52,610 nucleotides of DNA from an uncultured Shinella sp. (GCF_946479415.1 NZ_CAMLFY010000017.1:1-52610); one strand, 5' to 3'. Positions 42,779 to 51,746 are shown, numbered from the stretch's first letter. Numbers and translations: made by a program. Notes: generated from the letters alone by a model not told the origin.

Positions 42779-44974
42779 ATGGTTGATGTGTACCGAAGGA
42801 AGCTCGGCATGAAGTCGATCCTCATGGCGGTCGTCCTTGCTTCGGCTGGAGCGGCCGGTGTCGCCGGCCTGTCCTTCGGCGTGCCCGATAGTCTAACCAA
42901 GGGCATGCCACGTCTCGGCGTGGGCACGGATAACGTGGCAACCGGCAGTACCGACGAGGTCGCGACCCCGGCGACCAAGCAATCGCGGCTGGAGATCGCG
43001 CAGGCCGAGAGCGGCCAGGCCAGCACAACACCCGCCATCGAAGCAGTCGAAACCGTCGAACGCCGCCCCGCCGTCGATGAGAGCGCGTTGCGCTATTTCG
43101 CGTCGCGCGGCGATACGGCCCGTTTGAACGCCGAGATTGCGCGCCTGCGGGCGCTTTACCCAACCTGGACCCCACCGGAAAATCCGCTCGCCGTGCCTGT
43201 CAACGAGGACAAGCAGCTGGAGGAGATGTGGGCGCTCTACAGCCAGTCGCGCTATGCGGATGTGCGCGCGGCGATCACCAAGCGCCAGAAGGACGAGCCG
43301 CAATGGACGCCGCCGGCCGATCTGGTCGAGCGCCTCGACGTCGCGGAAAAGCGTGCCGCGCTCGTCGCCGCGTCCAATGCCGGCAAGAGCGAGGATGTCG
43401 TGCGCTTCGGTGCGGAGACGCCGAGCCTGCTCACATGCTCGGATGCCGATGTACTCTGGCGCGTCGCGGAGGCCTTCGTGAAGACCGACCGCGTGCAGCG
43501 CGCCAAGGATGCCTATGGCTACATGCTCGACAATTGCACGGATGCACCGGTGCGCGTGGCAACCGTACAGAAGGCCTCGACGCTGCTCGGCTATCAGGAC
43601 ATGCAGGACCTTCTCGCGCGGGAGCGCGCCGGGCCTGACGGCGTCAAGGAATTCGATGCGATCCGCAGTGACCTCGCCCGCCGTTTCGTCGGCGAGGGCG
43701 ACGAGGACCCCGAAATCACCGTGGCGCCCGCCTATCTGAAGCTGGTCGAAAAGCTGGTGACGGACGAGGGGCTTGCCTCCGATGCGCTGCTGCTCGGATG
43801 GTATCACCTGCGGCGCGACCAGAACGCGGCTGCCGAACCGTTCTTCCGCAAGGCGCGGGCCGTCGAGGATTCCGCCTCCGCCTCACAGGGCCTCGCACTG
43901 ATCCTTCTCGCCCGCAAAATGCCGGGCGAGGCCGAGGATGTCATGTATGCCTGGCGCACCACCTCCGACCAGGCGATGCAGACCTATCTGGCCGCGACCA
44001 CCAATCTTCTGGCCCTCGACCCGCCGCCAAAACTCGAAACCAAGGTGCTGAGCCGCATCGCGCAGGTGACGCTCGAGGAGAAACATCCCGAGACGGGCGA
44101 GCAGTTCGGCTGGTATGCGTTGGCCATGGATCAGTCGGCGACGGCTGAGGAATGGTTCGCCCAGGTGCTGAAATGGAAGGCCGACTATGAGCCTGCTGCC
44201 TATGGTCTCGGCGTCGCAAGGCTGCGCCTGGAGGATGAAGCGGGTGTCGCCGCCGTCAAGCAGGCCTGGGCCGGCCGTTCCGAGCGCATAGCAAGGCTTG
44301 GTGAACAGGACGCGACGGACGAGAAGACGCAGGTGACCACCGAACGCCAGCCGCGGGTGGCACGCACCGAGCAGCGCCTCATGACCCGTGAGGTCGTCGA
44401 AGAGGTTGCCGCCCGGCCACAGCGTGGGGTGCGCACGGCGCGGCGCGCGGGCAGCGTGACGGCCGATTGCCGCAGCACCCGCAATCCTGCCGGCCTGGCG
44501 CCTGCAAGCGCGCTGACGCTCGGCTGGTGCCTGATGGAGCGCAACCGCCCGCTGGAGGCCGCGCAGGCCTTCGAAGTGGCGTTGAACGGCGAGGGGCGCA
44601 CAAAAAGCGATGCCGCCTATGGCCAGAGCCTTGCCTATCTGCGGGCAGGTCTGACCAGCGATGCGGCGGTCGCAGCGACGAAGGCCAAGCTCGATCAAAG
44701 CCGCGGCGCCGAGCTTCAGACCGCCATTCTCGCGGACCGCGCCGTCAGCAGTTTCCGGGCCAAGCGTTACCGCGAGACCATCGGTTATCTCGATCAGCGC
44801 AATCAGTTTCGCGCCGAGCCGACCGACCTGATGATCCTGCGTGCCTTCTCCTACAAGAATCTCGGCATGCGCGTCGATGCCGCCCGCCTGTTCGAGGCAC
44901 TCGGCGAAACGGGGCGGCAGGACGCTATCCGCGCCCTTGCAGAAATGCGCGACGAAGACCGCCGGCCGAACTGA
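42779..44974 (+). CDS. TPR protein of the cellulose operon (BcsK-like)
   Basis: A 731-residue protein: one N-terminal anchor helix (about 12-36), then helical TPR-like repeats throughout, interrupted near 525-565 by an Arg/Glu-rich linker (TEQRLMTREVVEEVAARPQR). Sel1/TPR patterns such as LTLGWCLMERNRPLEAAQAFEVAL are clear near the C-terminus. Rhizobial cellulose operons carry a TPR protein, BcsK, in place of the outer-membrane BcsC; this is the likely equivalent. Start 42779 has GGAGGAG upstream; ATG 42809, with AAGGAAGC, is the alternative. Confidence 0.75.
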   Translation: MVDVYRRKLGMKSILMAVVLASAGAAGVAGLSFGVPDSLTKGMPRLGVGTDNVATGSTDEVATPATKQSRLEIAQAESGQASTTPAIEAVETVERRPAVDESALRYFASRGDTARLNAEIARLRALYPTWTPPENPLAVPVNEDKQLEEMWALYSQSRYADVRAAITKRQKDEPQWTPPADLVERLDVAEKRAALVAASNAGKSEDVVRFGAETPSLLTCSDADVLWRVAEAFVKTDRVQRAKDAYGYMLDNCTDAPVRVATVQKASTLLGYQDMQDLLARERAGPDGVKEFDAIRSDLARRFVGEGDEDPEITVAPAYLKLVEKLVTDEGLASDALLLGWYHLRRDQNAAAEPFFRKARAVEDSASASQGLALILLARKMPGEAEDVMYAWRTTSDQAMQTYLAATTNLLALDPPPKLETKVLSRIAQVTLEEKHPETGEQFGWYALAMDQSATAEEWFAQVLKWKADYEPAAYGLGVARLRLEDEAGVAAVKQAWAGRSERIARLGEQDATDEKTQVTTERQPRVARTEQRLMTREVVEEVAARPQRGVRTARRAGSVTADCRSTRNPAGLAPASALTLGWCLMERNRPLEAAQAFEVALNGEGRTKSDAAYGQSLAYLRAGLTSDAAVAATKAKLDQSRGAELQTAILADRAVSSFRAKRYRETIGYLDQRNQFRAEPTDLMILRAFSYKNLGMRVDAARLFEALGETGRQDAIRALAEMRDEDRRPN

Positions 44975-45010
44975 TCGCGCTTCGGCCGTAATTTGCGCGG
45001 AGGATGCCGT

Positions 45011-45370
45011 ATGAAAATCCGGCACCGTCTTCCAGTGGCGCTGTTGTCGCTCTGCATTGCCGCACCGCTTGCAGCCGCTGACCGTCTCTACGTCGTCTGC
45101 GACAACGGTCTTCGCTGTTTCAAGGCGCCGTGCCCGTCGTCGACCGTGCGCGATCTTGCCACGGACAAGACGTTCAAGAGCGTGTCTCCGGATCTGGATG
45201 CATTGGCCGAGGCCGACCGGGAGCGTATCCGCCGGATGGATGCACTCTATTTCGGCCGCCTCGCGTTGCGCGGACACGTTGAGCGCCGGGCTGAGCGAGA
45301 TACGCTCGTCATCACCGGCATCGCGCGCGAAACGACGGCGCGCGAACGGCGCGGCTGCCCGGCCGGTTAA
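45011..45370 (+). CDS. small secreted hypothetical protein
   Basis: A 119-residue protein with a Sec signal (VALLSLCIAAPLAAA) and a Cys-rich start to the mature part (YVVCDNGLRCFKAPCPSS, three cysteines), followed by charged helices and a C-terminal beta segment (LVITGIARE). It follows the TPR gene after 36 nt with CGGAGGA before ATG 45011, and may be the last gene of the cellulose operon. Not recognised. Its end overlaps the convergent GST gene by 4 bp. Confidence 0.7.
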   Translation: MKIRHRLPVALLSLCIAAPLAAADRLYVVCDNGLRCFKAPCPSSTVRDLATDKTFKSVSPDLDALAEADRERIRRMDALYFGRLALRGHVERRAERDTLVITGIARETTARERRGCPAG

Positions 45371-46026
45371 TCGCGATCGGGTGCGCCGAGCGGAAAATAA
45401 CTGCGGAACGGTCGTCCTTCATCCACGGCGCGGGCGAAGGACGGGCGGGCGAGCAGGCGCTTGCGATAGGCGTGCACATGGGTGAAGGCGGGATCGATGG
45501 CATGGGTCCAGTCCGCGTAAAACAGGAAGGGGCCGGCGCCGCAATCGGCGAGCGTAAACGTATCGCCCGAAGCCCAGATGCGGCCCTCCATATGCCGATC
45601 GAGCCAGGCATAGGCCCGTTCCAGCATCGCGCGCGCCTCCTTGTCACCATAAGGATCGCGGTCGGCTTCCGCGCGGATGGCGTTGAAGACGATCCTCTGC
45701 TGCGGCGTTGAAATGTAGTTGTCGAAGAAACGGTCGAGCATGCGCACCTCGATCGCCCTGTCCGGATCGGCCGGGATGAGCTTGACCGGTCCCGGGTAGT
45801 GCAGATCGAGATATTCGATCAGGATGGTTGCCTCCATCACCTGACGATCGCCATCGACCAGAATGGGAAACCGCTTGATCGGCCAGCGCCGCTCGAAATC
45901 GGCAAGGGTTTCCGGGGTGTTGTGATCGAGCAGCCGGTATTCGAACGCAGTGCCGTTCTCGTAGAGCGCGGTCAGAACCTTCTGGCAATAGCTGGAAAAC
46001 GGATGGGCATAGAGAACGGGTTTCAT
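45367..46026 (-). CDS. glutathione S-transferase
   Basis: A 219-residue cytosolic GST. The N-terminal thioredoxin-like domain shows PFSSYCQKVLTALYENG, with a cysteine at the active site, and QVMEATILIEYLD, the glutathione-binding ES-like motif here reading EAT. The helical C-terminal domain contains FTLADCGAGPFLFYADW. GGAGG precedes the ATG. The gene faces away from a perfect palindrome at 46065, its likely operator. Substrate unknown. Confidence 0.88.
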   Translation of the reverse strand: MKPVLYAHPFSSYCQKVLTALYENGTAFEYRLLDHNTPETLADFERRWPIKRFPILVDGDRQVMEATILIEYLDLHYPGPVKLIPADPDRAIEVRMLDRFFDNYISTPQQRIVFNAIRAEADRDPYGDKEARAMLERAYAWLDRHMEGRIWASGDTFTLADCGAGPFLFYADWTHAIDPAFTHVHAYRKRLLARPSFARAVDEGRPFRSYFPLGAPDRD

Positions 46027-46064
46027 AGCGACCTCCACGTTTGAGGCCCTTTTGTCGCAGAACT

Positions 46065-46081
46065 GATTGCAAAATGCAATC
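46065..46081. promoter_or_regulatory. operator upstream of the GST gene
   Basis: GATTGCAAAATGCAATC is a perfect 7-bp inverted repeat around AAA, 39 bp upstream of the GST start and overlapping its likely promoter. Typical of a dimeric repressor such as a MarR or HxlR protein; none is encoded nearby. Confidence 0.5.
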
Positions 46082-46401
46082 TGTTTTTCATCAGTTGGAA
46101 GACGCCAGGCAGCAGCGGTAACCCGGTTGCTCGCCGGCGGTCGGGTTTTCATGTCGGAAGCGATGGAGGAGACGAAAGCGTCGAGACGCGCTTCAGCCCG
46201 CCCGCCAGAGAATGACCTGCGGCACGTCGGCGCCGCGCGTCCGCGAGAGCTGCAATTGCGCGAAAGGGATCGCCAGGATCATGACGATCAGGGCGGTCAC
46301 GAACAGGGTTCCCGGATTGAGCAGCTTCGATTTCAAATCTCACCTCACGCAGTGTCTCCAGCCTTATGCGAGCGAAACCTGACGTCACGCTGAACATTCC
46401 G

Positions 46402-46427
46402 TCAGCTTCGTTCAGCCTGTTGTCAGC
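46402..46427 (+). promoter_or_regulatory. phased TCAGC repeats, putative response-regulator site before eptA
   Basis: TCAGC recurs at 46402, 46412 and 46423, with TCAGCTT at the first and last. Spacing of 10-11 bp is one helical turn, as in OmpR/PmrA-type binding sites. The OmpR-type regulator at 48233 is the likely binder. Confidence 0.45.
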
Positions 46428-46499
46428 TTGCCCCGTCAGGGACAGGCAGGCTGGCGCTTCCTATGCGGTGTGCCGGCATGATCACGGAAGGGAAAGACG

Positions 46500-48146
46500 A
46501 TGCGCGAAGACACCGGAGCAACGAGCCGCAAGGGTCTGTGGAGACCCGAGCTCGGCAGCATCACGGTCGCCATTCTGACGGCACTCTATCTCCTGGCCAT
46601 CACCAACCAGAGCTTCTGGTCGAAGGGCTGGCTTTATCTGGAGGGCCGCCCGACGACGTTCGCCTCGATCGCCATCGGTATCACCTGCCTCTATGTCGCG
46701 TTCTGCGTCGCCGTTTCGGTGAAATATCTGATGAAGCCGGTCTTCATCTTCCTGATCCTGTCTAGTGCCGCCGGCGCGTGGTTCATGGACCAGTTCGGCG
46801 TGGTCATCGACATTGAAATGATCCGCAATGCCGCGGAAACCAACAGTGCCGAAGCTGGCAACATGATCACTGCCGGCTTCGTGCTGCACATGTTTGCGTT
46901 TGGCGTGCTGCCCTGCCTGCTGCTGGTCTGGGTCAAGGTTCGCCATCGTCCCTTCCTCTGGAAGGTGCGCGGTAATCTCGCCGTCATCGTGCCGATGCTC
47001 GTGATCGCGCTCGTCGCCGGTCTTTCACACGCTCGCGTCTATGCGGCAGCCGTGCGCGCGCACCACGACTGGTTCGAGGCACTGAACCCCTTCGTTCCCA
47101 TGGTAACGGCCATGCAGTTCGCCGTCGGCGAATCCGGCGATATCAATATCGTTGCGGCACCGCTCGGCAAGGATGCACGGGTCAGCGATGTGCCGCTCAC
47201 CGCGCGCAAGCCACGCCTGATGATCGTTGTGGCAGGCGAAACGGCGCGCGCAGACAATTTTTCGCTTGGCGGCTACGAACGGGATACCAATCCGGAACTG
47301 GCGAAGAAGGACATCTTCTATTTCCCGCAGACGACGAGTTGCGGCACGGCGACGGCCGTTTCGCTGCCCTGCATGTTCTCCGTCTATACCCGTGCCGAAT
47401 ATTCGCATCGCAAGGGGCTCGCGACGCAGAGCTTGCTCGGCGTGCTCTCCAATGCCGGCGTCCACGTAGAATGGTGGGACAACAATACCGGCGACAAGGG
47501 AATTGCCAGGCTTCTGAAGGTGAATTCGCTGATCGACACCGGCAACCCGGCCTATTGCTCGGGTGGCGAATGCCAGGACCAGGTGCTGATCGATGCCCTG
47601 GACGGGTGGATCGGGTCGGTGAACAGGGATACCGTGCTGGTCCTGCACCAGATCGGCAGCCATGGTCCTGCCTACTACAAGCGCTATCCGGAGGCGTTTC
47701 GCCGCTTTGCGCCCGACTGCCGCAGCGCGGATTTCTCCGAATGCTCGCGCGAGGAGATCGTCAATGCGTATGACAACACGATCGCCTATACCGACCATAT
47801 TCTCGCCAGCGTGATCGACCGGCTGGCCAGCCAGCAGGACCGGCTCGACGTCTCCATGCTCTACATGTCGGATCACGGTGAGTCGCTTGGCGAATTCGGC
47901 CTCTACCTGCATGGCGCGCCCTATATGATCGCGCCGCCGCAGCAGACCCATATTCCATTCGTGCTCTGGCTCGGCAAGGATGCCAAGGCAGCCTATTCGG
48001 CGGATTGCCTGAAGGACGAAACGCAGAAGCCGCAGTCGCACGACAACCTGTTTCACTCGGTGCTCGGCATGATGCGGGTGGAAACCAAGGTCCGCAACCC
48101 TGCATTCGACCTCATCTCAGCCTGCCGGCTCGGCGCGACGAGCTGA
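46500..48146 (+). CDS. eptA: EptA-type phosphoethanolamine transferase
   Basis: A 548-residue inner-membrane enzyme that adds phosphoethanolamine to lipid A, reducing negative charge and polymyxin binding. Five transmembrane helices (about 18-180) precede a periplasmic alkaline-phosphatase-fold domain. Zinc-site and catalytic motifs are VVAGETARADNFSLGGYERDTNP, nucleophile Thr283 in TSCGTATAVSLPCMFS, HQIGSHGPAYYKRYP and YMSDHGESLGE. Rhizobial lipid A often lacks phosphates, so core sugars are an alternative target. A two-component system follows directly. Confidence 0.9.
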   Translation: MREDTGATSRKGLWRPELGSITVAILTALYLLAITNQSFWSKGWLYLEGRPTTFASIAIGITCLYVAFCVAVSVKYLMKPVFIFLILSSAAGAWFMDQFGVVIDIEMIRNAAETNSAEAGNMITAGFVLHMFAFGVLPCLLLVWVKVRHRPFLWKVRGNLAVIVPMLVIALVAGLSHARVYAAAVRAHHDWFEALNPFVPMVTAMQFAVGESGDINIVAAPLGKDARVSDVPLTARKPRLMIVVAGETARADNFSLGGYERDTNPELAKKDIFYFPQTTSCGTATAVSLPCMFSVYTRAEYSHRKGLATQSLLGVLSNAGVHVEWWDNNTGDKGIARLLKVNSLIDTGNPAYCSGGECQDQVLIDALDGWIGSVNRDTVLVLHQIGSHGPAYYKRYPEAFRRFAPDCRSADFSECSREEIVNAYDNTIAYTDHILASVIDRLASQQDRLDVSMLYMSDHGESLGEFGLYLHGAPYMIAPPQQTHIPFVLWLGKDAKAAYSADCLKDETQKPQSHDNLFHSVLGMMRVETKVRNPAFDLISACRLGATS

Positions 48147-48232
48147 CAAGACCGACGTTCCGGTGGATTTGACGCATGCTTGCGGGCGAAAGGCGTGATG
48201 CCTATTGTGGCTCCTGGTTCCGGGAGTCTGGC

Positions 48233-48889
48233 TTGAGAATTCTTTTGATCGAAGACGACGCCGTTCTGGGCGAGGCGGTGCGTGATTATGTTGCCGGCCT
48301 CGGCCATGCCGTCGATTGGATGCAGACGCTGGATGACGGCAGGATGGCAACGCGGGCGGTCGATTACGACCTTATCCTCCTCGATCTGCGCCTGCCGGAT
48401 GGCCGCGGCTTGACGCTGCTGACGGAGCTGCGCCGTGCCGGTGCGGTAACGCCCGTCATCATCCTCACCGCGCATGACCAGATTTCCGACCGGATCGAAG
48501 GCCTGAACAGCGGGGCGGACGACTATCTCGTGAAGCCCTTCAATCTCGGCGAACTCGGCGCACGCATGCTCGCCGTGGCGCGCCGTTATGCCGGCTCCTC
48601 GCTGCCGGTGCTGGAGGCCGGCGCGCTCTCCATCCAGCTTGCCGACCGCCGGGTGCTGCGCGATGGCCAGCCGGTTGATCTCTCGAGCCGGGAATGGGCG
48701 GTTCTGGCGCGGCTTGCCAACCGGCCGGATGCCATCGTCTCCAAGAGTGAGATCGAGGAGGCGCTTTACGCCTTCGGCTCGGAGATCGAAAGCAACACCG
48801 TGGAAGTCTATGTCAGCCGGCTGCGCAAGAAGCTCGGCAAGGATTGCGTCGAGACGCTGCGCGGCATCGGTTACAGGCTGGGACGATGA
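48233..48889 (+). CDS. OmpR/PmrA-type response regulator
   Basis: A 218-residue regulator. Receiver: D8-D9, phosphorylated D51 (LILLDLRLPDGRGL) and the lysine in YLVKPFN. C-terminal OmpR winged helix: LSSREWAVLARLANRPDAIVSKSEIEEALY and NTVEVYVSRLRKKLG. A TTG start at 48233 is chosen because MRILLIEDD is the family start and GGGAG lies 8 nt upstream; in-frame ATG 48176 gives an atypical extension. It overlaps the kinase by ATGA. Likely controls eptA. Confidence 0.92.
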   Translation: MRILLIEDDAVLGEAVRDYVAGLGHAVDWMQTLDDGRMATRAVDYDLILLDLRLPDGRGLTLLTELRRAGAVTPVIILTAHDQISDRIEGLNSGADDYLVKPFNLGELGARMLAVARRYAGSSLPVLEAGALSIQLADRRVLRDGQPVDLSSREWAVLARLANRPDAIVSKSEIEEALYAFGSEIESNTVEVYVSRLRKKLGKDCVETLRGIGYRLGR

Positions 48890-50268
48890 CGGAGGACGGC
48901 CAGAAGAACGCACGCGGATCAGCCCGTCCAAGGCGCACAAGCCTCGCCGGCCGGCTGATGTTGTGGATCACCGCCACCATCACGGGGCTGTGGCTTGTCG
49001 CTGTCGGGTTCGGTGCCCTCATCATGCAGGACGAGTTCGGCGAAATCTACGACAGCGCCCTGCAGGAAACGGCCGAGCGCCTGACGCCGCTGCTTCTTGG
49101 CGACATCAACTCCCGTGACGATCCCAACGAGGCGCAGCGTATCGAGGCATCGCGCCCGCAGGTCGAGGAAGAATATCTGTCCTATCAGGTGCGGGATCTC
49201 ACCGGCCGCGTTCTCCTGCATTCGCATTCCGCGACGACCAAGCCCTTCGAGGCGCCTTTGAAGGAGGGGTTCTGGCAGGCGGAGGATGGGCGGGTCTACA
49301 CCGCGGTCGCTGCCGAGGGCACGATCTTCGTGCAGGTCAAGGACACGGCGGAGGAGCGTGAGGAGGCGACGCGGGAGGGCTCGCTCGCGTTGCTGCTGCC
49401 GGTCTTGCTCATCGTGCCGATCACGATCGCCGCGGTCTGGTTCGCGGTGCGGCGGGTGCTCGCGCCGGTGGAGACGTTGCGCGCGTCAATCGGAGAGAAG
49501 GATGGCGGCAATCTCGCGGCCATCGAGGCGGCGCATCTGCCGCTTGAGCTTCAGCCGATCCTGCGTTCGGTCAATCTGCTTCTGGCGCGTCTGCGCGCCG
49601 TTATCGCCGCCGAGCGGGAGTTCACGTCCAACAGCGCGCACGAGCTGCGCACGCCTATTGCCGGTGCGCTCGCGCAGACGCAGCTTCTGCTTTCGGAGCT
49701 TGAGGACAGCCCGGCGCATGCCCGCGCCCACCAGATCGAGACATCGCTGCAGAAGCTTACGAAACTCACCGAGAAGCTGCTCCAGCTTGCCCGCGCCGAA
49801 GCGGGCATCGGCGTTGCGGAAACCACATTCGACATTGCCGACGTCGTCGGTGTCGTCGTGACCGATTTCCAGCGCGCATCCGACGATGCGGGCAGGATCG
49901 ACTTTGTAAACGCGCTGACGACGCCCCGGCTCCACGAGGGCACGGCCGACGCCTTCGCCATCGTGTTGCGCAACCTCATTGAGAACGCGTTGCTGCATGG
50001 ACAGGCCGATATGCCGGTGGAAATTCGGCTGACGGGCAAGGGCAATGTGCGCATCGCCAACGCCGCGCCCTTGCTTTCCGAGGAGGAACTGTCGGCGGTG
50101 CGCAAACGCTTTGCGCGCGGCAAGACGACCGCTGCCGGCTCCGGCCTTGGCCTTTCCATTGCGGATAGGCTTCTTCAGCAGATGCGGGCAAGCCTCGTGC
50201 TGACCTCGCCTGTCCCCGGGCGTGTTGACGGCTTCCAGGCCGAGATCGTGTTCCCCGCCGCCCGGTGA
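48886..50268 (+). CDS. PmrB/QseC-like sensor histidine kinase
   Basis: A 460-residue kinase with two transmembrane helices (about 22-50 and 168-190) around a periplasmic sensor. His252 lies in TSNSAHELRTPIAGAL, the N box is NLIENALLHG and the G2 box GSGLGLSIADRL. The G1 box DxGxG is not recognisable: the expected position reads VRIANAAPLLSEEEL. ATP binding may therefore differ, though the rest looks intact. Translationally coupled to the OmpR regulator; likely senses envelope stress for eptA. Confidence 0.88.
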   Translation: MTEDGQKNARGSARPRRTSLAGRLMLWITATITGLWLVAVGFGALIMQDEFGEIYDSALQETAERLTPLLLGDINSRDDPNEAQRIEASRPQVEEEYLSYQVRDLTGRVLLHSHSATTKPFEAPLKEGFWQAEDGRVYTAVAAEGTIFVQVKDTAEEREEATREGSLALLLPVLLIVPITIAAVWFAVRRVLAPVETLRASIGEKDGGNLAAIEAAHLPLELQPILRSVNLLLARLRAVIAAEREFTSNSAHELRTPIAGALAQTQLLLSELEDSPAHARAHQIETSLQKLTKLTEKLLQLARAEAGIGVAETTFDIADVVGVVVTDFQRASDDAGRIDFVNALTTPRLHEGTADAFAIVLRNLIENALLHGQADMPVEIRLTGKGNVRIANAAPLLSEEELSAVRKRFARGKTTAAGSGLGLSIADRLLQQMRASLVLTSPVPGRVDGFQAEIVFPAAR

Positions 50269-50439
50269 GGTTTTTCGGCCTGCCACCGCCCCATTTCTGA
50301 ACAATCTCGTTTTCCAGCATTCCGGCACCGGAGGGTGCCGGAAAACCCCACAATTATTTTCATTTTCCATGTGAGAAACATGTGGCTTTTTGCCGCATTT
50401 TGTGGTTTTCTGTGGATCTAATCAAAAAAGGTGGGTAAT

Positions 50440-50661
50440 ATGGGTCGCAAACCGGAAGATTATGCGCGGCTTCTTGCCAGCGCTCTTGATAAAATCCATG
50501 CAGCCGAGTGCGAGGGGGCTTCCGAGCCATTGTCGGAGCACTGCGTGAAGGTCATCAGTCAGACCATTGCCGCCGCGATGGACGACGCACGAAAAATCCA
50601 TATAGAACAAGAGCTTGTGGCGATTCGTGAGCGCCGCGAGCGAATCCATCTTCATTCCTGA
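50440..50661 (+). CDS. small hypothetical protein
   Basis: A 73-residue, charged, helical protein (MGRKPEDYARLLASALDKIHAAECEGASE) with an Arg/Glu-rich tail ending in HLHS. AAAAAAGGTGGG provides the ribosome site, and a conspicuously AT-rich stretch (50344-50430) with A/T runs lies upstream, suggesting a strong promoter or bent DNA. A GC-rich stem follows at 50683. No family recognised. Confidence 0.6.
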   Translation: MGRKPEDYARLLASALDKIHAAECEGASEPLSEHCVKVISQTIAAAMDDARKIHIEQELVAIRERRERIHLHS

Positions 50662-50682
50662 TTGTCAGCATCCATGCCGGCC

Positions 50683-50702
50683 GACCGCCCGAAGGGGCGG
50701 TC
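50683..50702. terminator. hairpin after the small gene
   Basis: GACCGCCC and GGGCGGTC around GAAG. No T-run, so termination strength is uncertain. Confidence 0.5.
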
Positions 50703-50869
50703 ATGCCTGCTTGCTGGTCAAGCGCGGAAACACGTCGTAGAACGGGCTTGCTGCCTTGCTGCGCCGCCGCGTCTGTCCCGCTTCCGCCCATTCTGGTCCG
50801 GATTGTTCGAACGGCCGCTTTCGGCGAGCCGGACAGCGCAGATCTGGATAGAAGCGGCGGAGGACTGAC

Positions 50870-51646
50870 ATGACCGATTGGGGCAGGACCGGAAACGGCA
50901 GGATCGCACTGGTGACGGGCGGCGGCACGGGCATAGGCCTTGCCATAACCCGCGGCCTTAGTGCCGAGGGTTATGTCGTGGTCATCACCGGCCGCCGTGC
51001 CGACGTGCTGGAGAAGGCGGCGGCTGACGTTTCGAGTGAAACGGGCAATCCTGTTCGGGCGATTGCCTGCGATGTCGGCAAGCCGGACGACGTGGCTGCG
51101 GCCTTCGATGCGGTGAAGCGGGAATTCGGGCGGCTCGACCTGCTCGTCAACAATGCCGGCTCCAATGTATCGCCGGCACTGCTGGAAGACATTCCCTTCG
51201 AGGAATGGTCGAGCATTCTCGCCGCCAATCTCACGGGTGCGTTCCTCTGCACCCAGCACGCCTTCCGGATCATGAAGGCGCAGGCGCCGCGCGGCGGGCG
51301 CATCATCAACAACGGCTCGATTTCCGCCACTGCGCCACGTCCGAATTCCGCGCCCTATACCGCGACGAAACACGCCATCACCGGCCTTACCAAATCGACG
51401 GCGCTCGACGGGCGCAAATACGATATCGCCTGCGGCCAGATCGATATCGGCAATGCCGCCACGGACATGACATCGAAGATGAATGCCGGCGTGTTGCAGG
51501 CCAACGGCGAGATCGCCAGCGAGCCGACCATGTCGGTCAAGCACATCGCTGATGCCGTGATCTACATGGCGAGCCTGCCGCTCGACGCCAATGTGCTGAC
51601 CATGACGGTGATGGCGACCAACATGCCGTTCGTGGGGCGGGGGTAA
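50870..51646 (+). CDS. short-chain dehydrogenase/reductase (SDR)
   Basis: A 258-residue classical SDR. Cofactor motif TGGGTGIG follows IALV near residues 15-23, NNAG is in LLVNNAGSN, and catalytic S150, Y163 and K167 are in NNGSIS and [10 protein letters not shown]. The first basic residues after the second strand (TGRRADVL) suggest NADPH. The usual PG motif after the active site is replaced by [13 protein letters not shown]. Monocistronic. Substrate unknown. Confidence 0.88.
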   Translation: MTDWGRTGNGRIALVTGGGTGIGLAITRGLSAEGYVVVITGRRADVLEKAAADVSSETGNPVRAIACDVGKPDDVAAAFDAVKREFGRLDLLVNNAGSNVSPALLEDIPFEEWSSILAANLTGAFLCTQHAFRIMKAQAPRGGRIINNGSISATAPRPNSAPYTATKHAITGLTKSTALDGRKYDIACGQIDIGNAATDMTSKMNAGVLQANGEIASEPTMSVKHIADAVIYMASLPLDANVLTMTVMATNMPFVGRG

Positions 51647-51697
51647 TACTTTGTCGGAACTTTAAAGGCACGCGCTACTTTTCGGGGAAACCGCGAA

Positions 51698-51746
51698 CCT
51701 CTCTGCCGTCATCCTCGGCTCAAGGCCGAGGATGACGGCAGAGAGG
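51698..51746. repeat. 22-bp palindromic repeat element (REP-like)
   Basis: Two perfect arms of 21 nt (51698-51718 and 51726-51746) close a short loop, extended by one further pair. The core GTCATCCTCGG/CCGAGGATGAC resembles palindromes scattered through rhizobial and related genomes. It lies between the SDR gene and the minus-strand zinc-ribbon gene and may terminate both. Confidence 0.65.

Larger units (their letters stand above)
46027..46499. other. intergenic region between GST and eptA genes
   Basis: About 470 bp. It holds the GST operator at 46065 and, near 46402-46427, phased TCAGC repeats before eptA. A hydrophobic minus-strand reading at 46193-46310 (FVTALIVMILAIPFAQLQL) has no good start codon or ribosome site; it may be a frameshifted small membrane protein. 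No convincing gene otherwise. Confidence 0.5.

Noticed and set aside
46193..46310. Hydrophobic minus-strand segment that looks like a small membrane protein
   Set aside because: The best reading frame is closed upstream by TGA and offers only a GTG start with no ribosome site. Possibly a frameshifted relic, but not supported as a gene.
50701..50871. Minus-strand frame of 56 codons before the SDR gene
   Set aside because: Starts inside the SDR start region with no ribosome site; a following hairpin is not enough to support it.
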